A stretch of DNA of 28,633 bases from Pseudomonadota bacterium (GTDB lineage: Bacteria; Pseudomonadota; Gammaproteobacteria; Burkholderiales; Burkholderiaceae_E). Location of the stretch: contig JAEWGX010000105.1 in the NCBI GenBank assembly GCA_023388075.1, positions 1 through 28,633 on the forward strand, in the 5' to 3' direction. Position numbers and translations under genes: made by a program. Shown one piece after another: positions 24,559 to 28,633 of the stretch. The stretch's first letter is position 1. Each line of letters starts with the position of its first letter. Under the pieces are notes generated by a model. It had not been told where the DNA came from. It saw nothing but the letters and a program-made list of their open reading frames with translations, and did not search any database.

Positions 24559-25349
24559 CAGGACGCCTCAGGGGCAAGGTCGCGCTAGTCATCGGAGCGG
24601 GGAGCGTCGGCCCCGGATGGGGCAACGGCAAGGCCACGGCAGTTGCCTACGGCCGTGAAGGTGCGGCGGTCGTCTGCGTCGACAGCAACGAGGAGGCGGC
24701 CGCCGAGACCGCCGCCCTGGTGGCAGCAGAAGGCGCGCGGTCACTCGCGCTGTGCGCCGACGTCTGCCAGGAAGACGACGTGCGGCGCGTCGTCACCGAC
24801 ACGCTCGAACGTCACGGAAAGATCGACGTGCTGCACAACAACGTGGGCCTCGCGCTGCTCGGGGGGCCGGTCGACATCAGCCTGGAGGACTGGGGCCGCT
24901 CCCTGGACCTGAACGTCGGCTACATGTTTCTCACGGTCCGGCACGTGCTGCCGGTGATGGAACGCCAGGGCGGCGGTGCCATCGTCAACGTGTCGTCCAT
25001 TGCCAGCATCCGATGGCTGGGCACGGCGTACATCGGCTACGCGGCTGCCAAGGCAGCCGTCAATCAGTTCACTCAGGCGATCGCGCTCCAGTACGCCAGC
25101 AAGGGTATCCGGGCAAATGCCATCCTGCCAGGCATGATGGATACGCCCATCGCACGCATCGCACTCCGGGACGATGCCGCCAGCGTGGAAGAGCTGGTGG
25201 CTCGTCGCCACGCGACGAGCCCTACCGGCGCCATGGGAGACGCCTGGGATATCGCCTGGGCCTCGGTTTATCTTGCCTCGGACGAGGCACGCTACGTCAA
25301 CGGCGTCCTGCTTCCTGTAGACGGCGGGATGACCTGCAAGGTCGTATAG
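24555..25349 (+). CDS. SDR-family oxidoreductase with extended glycine loop
   Basis: The protein is 264 residues from the ATG at 24555, which overlaps the ligase stop as ATGA. The cofactor loop reads GAGSVGPGWGNGKA (14-27), several residues longer than the normal TGxxxGxG, and NNVG (95-98) replaces NNAG. The catalytic residues are S148, Y162 and K166, and D43 suggests NAD. The C-terminus LASDEARYVNGVLLPVDGG is standard. It probably oxidises a hydroxyl on the CoA ester or a later intermediate. The long open frame that covers the same end but starts at 21852 is read-through in the wrong frame of the TRAP and ligase genes, not a fusion. Confidence 0.9.
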   Translation: MTGRLRGKVALVIGAGSVGPGWGNGKATAVAYGREGAAVVCVDSNEEAAAETAALVAAEGARSLALCADVCQEDDVRRVVTDTLERHGKIDVLHNNVGLALLGGPVDISLEDWGRSLDLNVGYMFLTVRHVLPVMERQGGGAIVNVSSIASIRWLGTAYIGYAAAKAAVNQFTQAIALQYASKGIRANAILPGMMDTPIARIALRDDAASVEELVARRHATSPTGAMGDAWDIAWASVYLASDEARYVNGVLLPVDGGMTCKVV

Positions 25350-25383
25350 GTCGCAGTCCACCACACTACTCCGGGAGAACAGC

Positions 25384-26568
25384 ATGGCCCGATCAGTTCA
25401 CGTCGTCGGTGTCGGCATGGTTCCGTTCGTGAAGCCATCAGCCGACTTCAGCTATCCGGACACTGCCGCCGCCGCGACGCGGGAAGCTCTGGACGACGCA
25501 GAGCTAGACTACACCAACATCGAGCAGGCGTACGTCGGCTACGTCTACGCGGACTCGACGGCCGGGCAGCGCGCGCTATATGGCGTCGGCATGACTGGCA
25601 TCCCGATCGTCAACGTCAACAACAATTGTTCCACCGGTTCGACCGCGCTCTTCCTCGCGCGCCAGGCGGTGGAGACCGGCGCGGCCGACTGCGTGTTGGC
25701 ATTGGGATTCGAGCAGATGAGCCCGGGCGCTCTCGGTGCCGTGTTCAAGGATCGGCCGACCCCTTTCGACCGGTTCGACGCGGCGACCGAGGCGCTGGTG
25801 GGCCACGCCGAGATACCGCTCGCGCTGCGCTACTTCGGCGGCGCGGGATTGGAGCACATGCGACGGTTCGGCACCCCGCTGGAGACCTTCGCCCGCATCC
25901 GCGCTAAGGCGAGCCGGCATGCGGAGAAGAATCCGCTGGCAATGCTGCGGCGGGTCGTCACTACCGAGGAGGTCATGGCGTCTCCCGTGCTCTGGCCAGG
26001 CGTGATGACCCGCCTGATGGCCTGCCCCCCCACTTGCGGGGCCGCCGCCGCGGTCCTCTGTTCGGATGCGTTCGCCGCGCGTCATGGACTGGATCGGACC
26101 GTGCGCATTCGCGCTCAGGCCATGGGTACGGACACACCCGCGACCTTCGATTCCGACGACATGCGCGAGGTCGTGGGCTTCGGCATGGCGCGCCGGACCG
26201 CTCGACAGGTGTACGAGGCCTCAGGGGTCGACCCCGCCGACCTCGACGTCGTCGAGTTGCACGATTGCTTCGCGCAGAATGAGCTGCTCACCTATGAAGC
26301 CCTGGAACTCTGCCCCGAGGGCGGGGCACAACAGTTCGTCGAGGATGGCGACAACACCTACGGCGGCGCGTTCGTCACCAACCCCTCGGGCGGCCTGCTG
26401 AGCAAGGGTCATCCATTGGGTGCCACCGGCCTGGCACAGTGCCACGAGCTGGTGCGCCAGCTCCGGGGCACCGCCGACGAGCGCCAGGTCCACGGGGCGC
26501 GGCTTGCGCTGCAGCACAACCTGGGGCTCGGCGGGGCCTGCGTGGTCACGCTCTACGAGGCCGCATGA
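25384..26568 (+). CDS. Thiolase-like acyltransferase, SCP-x/lipid-transfer type
   Basis: The 394-residue thiolase has the nucleophile C82 in VNNNCSTGS, H293 in ELHDCFAQNE, H343 in SKGHPLGATG and C386 in GLGGACVV, in the order found in SCP-x thiolases. This type cleaves branched or cyclic 3-ketoacyl-CoA, including steroid side chains, and is often annotated lipid-transfer protein or acetyl-CoA acetyltransferase. It lacks the NEAF-type motif of classic thiolases. GGGAGA lies before the ATG at 25384. The gene follows the SDR by 34 bp and overlaps the HSD10-like gene by ATGA, which suggests sequential dehydrogenation and thiolytic cleavage of the imported acid. No DUF35 partner is encoded here. 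Confidence 0.92.
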   Translation: MARSVHVVGVGMVPFVKPSADFSYPDTAAAATREALDDAELDYTNIEQAYVGYVYADSTAGQRALYGVGMTGIPIVNVNNNCSTGSTALFLARQAVETGAADCVLALGFEQMSPGALGAVFKDRPTPFDRFDAATEALVGHAEIPLALRYFGGAGLEHMRRFGTPLETFARIRAKASRHAEKNPLAMLRRVVTTEEVMASPVLWPGVMTRLMACPPTCGAAAAVLCSDAFAARHGLDRTVRIRAQAMGTDTPATFDSDDMREVVGFGMARRTARQVYEASGVDPADLDVVELHDCFAQNELLTYEALELCPEGGAQQFVEDGDNTYGGAFVTNPSGGLLSKGHPLGATGLAQCHELVRQLRGTADERQVHGARLALQHNLGLGGACVVTLYEAA

Positions 26569-27332
26569 CGCTCGAGGGCGCGGTCGTCGTCGTTACCGGC
26601 GCCGGATCGGGGCTGGGTGCGCGCACCGCCTCCCACCTCGCCGCAGACCGCGGCATGAAGGTGGTGCTGCTCGATCTGCCAGGCTCTCACGCCGGCGACC
26701 TTGCTGCGCGGCTCGGGTCGGAGCGGGCGCTGTTCCTGCCCACCGACGTCACCGTCGAGGCGCGCGTGGCCAGCGCCATCAGCCGGGCGCGCGAACATTG
26801 GGGTCGAATCGATGCTTGCGTGAACGCCGCTGGTGTCCCCGGTACGATGCGCCTGCTCGACCGGGAGGGGTCGGTTCCGGTGGGCGACGTCTTCGAACGC
26901 ACCCTGCGCGTCAATCTCGTCGGCACCTTCTTCGTCATGCGCCATTGCGCATCGGCGTTCGTCCGGAATCCGCCGGAGAATGGCGAGCGCGGCGTCGTCG
27001 TGAATGTCGCGTCGATCGCCGCCTTCGATGGCTCGCGCGGCCACGTCGCCTACTCGGCGTCGAAGGCCGGCGTGGTCGGTATGATGCTGCCGGCCGCGCG
27101 GGAGCTGTCCGCGTGGGGCATCCGAGTCGTTACCGTCGCGCCCGGGCTTTTCGACACGCCGATGCTGCACACCATTGCCCCGCCGACGCGCGACAAGATG
27201 GCCGCTGCCACCGTGTGGCCGAAGCGGTTCGGAGACGCCGGCGAGTTCGCCAGCCTGGTCGCACACGTCCTCGAGAACCGCTACCTAAATGCCGAGGTAA
27301 TACGTATCGATGCCGGGGCCCGGCTGGCTTGA
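26565..27332 (+). CDS. SDR, HSD10-like 3-hydroxyacyl-CoA dehydrogenase
   Basis: The protein is 255 residues from the ATG at 26565, which overlaps the thiolase stop as ATGA. The cofactor loop is TGAGSGLG (11-18), with D37 for NAD. The catalytic residues are S150, Y163 and K167. The segments GVVVNVASIAAFDGSRGHVA, YSASKAGVVGM and GIRVVTVAPGLFDTPM match what I recall of human HSD17B10, a mitochondrial NAD-dependent 3-hydroxyacyl-CoA dehydrogenase that acts on 2-methyl-branched substrates. Being coupled to a thiolase, it most likely makes the 3-ketoacyl-CoA that the thiolase cleaves. It is the last gene of the island and converges on the aldo/keto reductase gene. Confidence 0.92.
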   Translation: MTLEGAVVVVTGAGSGLGARTASHLAADRGMKVVLLDLPGSHAGDLAARLGSERALFLPTDVTVEARVASAISRAREHWGRIDACVNAAGVPGTMRLLDREGSVPVGDVFERTLRVNLVGTFFVMRHCASAFVRNPPENGERGVVVNVASIAAFDGSRGHVAYSASKAGVVGMMLPAARELSAWGIRVVTVAPGLFDTPMLHTIAPPTRDKMAAATVWPKRFGDAGEFASLVAHVLENRYLNAEVIRIDAGARLA

Positions 27333-27344
27333 CCCGGGGTCCAA

Positions 27345-27367
27345 GGCACAGGCCCACGTCCCGTGCC
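27345..27367. terminator. Weak hairpin between convergent genes
   Basis: GGCACAGG and CCCGTGCC form a stem with one mismatch around the loop CCCACGT, in the 49-bp gap between the island and the convergent aldo/keto reductase. It has no T-run on either strand, so it is only a possible bidirectional stop. Confidence 0.3.
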
Positions 27368-27381
27368 AATCACCCGTACCG

Positions 27382-28197
27382 CTACACGATGCGCAGCCGG
27401 GTCTTCCGCTCGGGCGGTGGAAACAGGCGATCGAGCGCGGCCAGCGTCTCTCGCGAAAGCTCGAGGTCCAGCGCCGCCACGTTCTCCGCTGCCCGGGCGG
27501 CGGAAGTCGTCATCGGCACCGCCCAGGTGTTGCCCTGGCTCAGCAGCCAGGCGAGCGCAAGCTGCGCCGCCGTCACGCCGAGGTCCCCCGCCAGCTCATT
27601 CAGCTGCCGATGCCGCGGCAGCCGGCCTTCGTCGAGCGGGCAGTACGCCATGGTGACGATGCCGCGCCGGTCCTGCCAGGGCTTCAGGTCGAACTCGATG
27701 CCGCGTTCGGACAGCGAGTAGTAGACCTGGTTGGCCGCGCAATCGCCCCCGTGCTCGAGCCGCTCGAGCTCCTCCATGTCGGCCAGGTCGAAGTTCGAAA
27801 CGCCCCAGCGCAGGATCCTGCCCTGTCGCGCCAGCTCGTGGAAGGCCCGCACCGTGCCGCCGAGCGGCTGGCTGCCGCGCCAGTGCAGCAGGTAGAGATC
27901 GATGCGATCGGTGCCGAGCCGCTTCAGGCTGCGCTCGCAGGCCGCGATGGTCCCCTGGTAGGAGGCATTCTGCGGCATCACCTTGGTGACCAGGAAGCAG
28001 TCGTCCCGGCGCCCGCGGATCGCCTCGCCAACCAACTCCTCGGCGCCGCCGTCGCCGTAGAGCTCGGCGGTGTCGATCAAGGCAACGCCGTGGTCGAGCG
28101 CGGCACGGATGGCCTCGATCTCCTGCGCGGCCCGCGACGGCGCCTCGCCGAGGCGCCAGGTCCCGATGCCAAGCGGCGGCAGCGTGTCCGGATCCAT
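27382..28197 (-). CDS. Aldo/keto reductase
   Basis: This NADPH-type aldo/keto reductase has 271 residues. The catalytic tetrad is complete: D42 in LIDTAELYGDG, Y47, K72 in LVTKVMP and H105 in LLHWRGS. GWGVSNFD-like RWGVSNFDLADMEE and QVYYSLSERGIE follow the family order, and TWAVPMTTSA is the cofactor phosphate-binding region. These enzymes reduce aldehydes and ketones, often of sugars or of toxic carbonyls. The ATG at 28197 has AAGGAG seven bases before it, overlapping the region of the upstream stop. It lies 4 bp after an unidentified gene, so the two are likely co-transcribed. It faces the catabolic island and is probably not part of it. Confidence 0.93.
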   Translation of the reverse strand: MDPDTLPPLGIGTWRLGEAPSRAAQEIEAIRAALDHGVALIDTAELYGDGGAEELVGEAIRGRRDDCFLVTKVMPQNASYQGTIAACERSLKRLGTDRIDLYLLHWRGSQPLGGTVRAFHELARQGRILRWGVSNFDLADMEELERLEHGGDCAANQVYYSLSERGIEFDLKPWQDRRGIVTMAYCPLDEGRLPRHRQLNELAGDLGVTAAQLALAWLLSQGNTWAVPMTTSAARAAENVAALDLELSRETLAALDRLFPPPERKTRLRIV

Positions 28198-28201
28198 CGC
28201 A

Positions 28202-28633
28202 TCACTCCTTGCGTTCGCTCAGCGGCCGGCAGGCACAGTCCGGCAAAGCGGCTTCGATCGGCGGCGCGCCGGCGCCCTTCGCCCCGCCCTCGGCCACGCG
28301 AACCGCGCAACCCGAGGTCGTGGCCAGAAGGCGCAGCACCAGTGGCGCCGGCGCCGGCGCCCGGCCATCGAGCGGGCGGCCGTCGGGTCCTCGATGCGGC
28401 GCTCGCGTGAGCACCAGCTGGTCGGATCCTGCGAAAGCCGCCTGGCCGAGCATGACACGATTGCCGCTGTGCCGCTCGGCGAACGCTTCGATGGCGGCCA
28501 GGCATTGCGCCGAAGCGCCGGAACCGGCCACCGGAAAGGTCGCCGCGCCGGACGCGCCTTCCGGGGCGCGTGCCGGCCGCCCTGCCGGCGGCACCAGCCG
28601 CGCCGGACGCGCGACCTCCGCGCCACCGGGTGG
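28202..28633 (-). CDS. Hypothetical protein with several cysteines (cut by window edge)
   Basis: The minus-strand frame is open from the right edge to the TGA at 28204-28202, 143 codons, with no stop. A GTG at 28594 is the first possible start seen inside the window, but the true start may lie beyond it. The visible part begins with an Ala/Pro/Arg-rich stretch. It then has AQCLAAIEAFAERHSGNRVM and QAAFAGSDQLVLTRAPHRG, and ends with PLVLRLLATTSGCAVRVAEG and ALPDCACRPLSE. Four cysteines are visible. I do not recognise the family. The 4-bp gap to the aldo/keto reductase start makes it the upstream member of that operon. Codon use and the coherent second half favour a real gene. Confidence 0.6.
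   Translation of the reverse strand, partial: PPGGAEVARPARLVPPAGRPARAPEGASGAATFPVAGSGASAQCLAAIEAFAERHSGNRVMLGQAAFAGSDQLVLTRAPHRGPDGRPLDGRAPAPAPLVLRLLATTSGCAVRVAEGGAKGAGAPPIEAALPDCACRPLSERKE

Noticed and set aside
21852..25349. Plus-strand open frame of 1165 codons that could look like a giant fusion ending in an SDR
   Set aside because: Only its last 264 codons, from the ATG at 24555, match a protein family. The rest is an alternate frame of the TRAP permease and CoA ligase genes.
25384..26568. Reading the thiolase as a classic acetyl-CoA acetyltransferase (PhaA/AtoB type)
   Set aside because: The motif order and the HDCFAQNE segment fit the SCP-x type, and the classic NEAF motif is absent.

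Overview
This window is high-GC, densely packed bacterial DNA with every hallmark of a proteobacterial chromosome, most likely betaproteobacterial. The evidence is an EttA of exactly the usual 555 residues, an OmpR-type two-component system behind a Spy/CpxP protein, an OpgC-family membrane acyltransferase, a DUF3617 protein, a TRAP transporter and a SCP-x type thiolase. The taxonomic call is inference from gene content. I see no rRNA, tRNA, CRISPR array, insertion sequence, integrase or phage gene. No stretch above 300 bp lacks a gene; the longest gap is 10874-11140.

Left part (1-10516). A minus-strand operon encodes a His-rich Spy/CpxP-like periplasmic protein, its response regulator and the start of a sensor kinase that runs off the left edge. 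Tandem half-sites of OmpR-family type lie upstream of it. Next is a minus-strand pair, a DHRS6/BDH2-like SDR and a fumarylacetoacetate-hydrolase-family protein, which resembles the last steps of oxidative deoxy-sugar-acid degradation. Divergent from it is a plus-strand operon of an OpgC-like acyltransferase and two tandem SGNH proteins, one with an intact active site and one that has lost it. A TauE/SafE permease (minus), an Mpo1-like protein (plus), a MOSC protein (minus) and a UxaA-family sugar-acid dehydratase (plus) follow.

Middle part (10532-17684). This holds a short CAP-domain protein that lacks the normal N-terminal part of its fold, a large secreted M16 metalloprotease with two M16 halves, a 12-helix MFS permease, a DUF3617 periplasmic protein and ettA. 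A perfect 26-bp palindrome sits between the CAP and M16 genes.

Right part (17835-27332). This looks like one catabolic island for an unknown carboxylic acid: a divergent SDR, an AhpD/CMD-like protein with a degenerate redox motif, a MarR regulator, a complete TRAP transporter (P, Q, M), an acyl-CoA ligase, a second SDR, a SCP-x thiolase and an HSD10-like SDR. Many genes overlap by ATGA. It encodes uptake, CoA activation, dehydrogenation and thiolysis, but no acyl-CoA dehydrogenase and no enoyl-CoA hydratase, so the substrate may arrive already hydroxylated. The window ends with a minus-strand aldo/keto reductase coupled to an unidentified Cys-containing protein that runs off the right edge.
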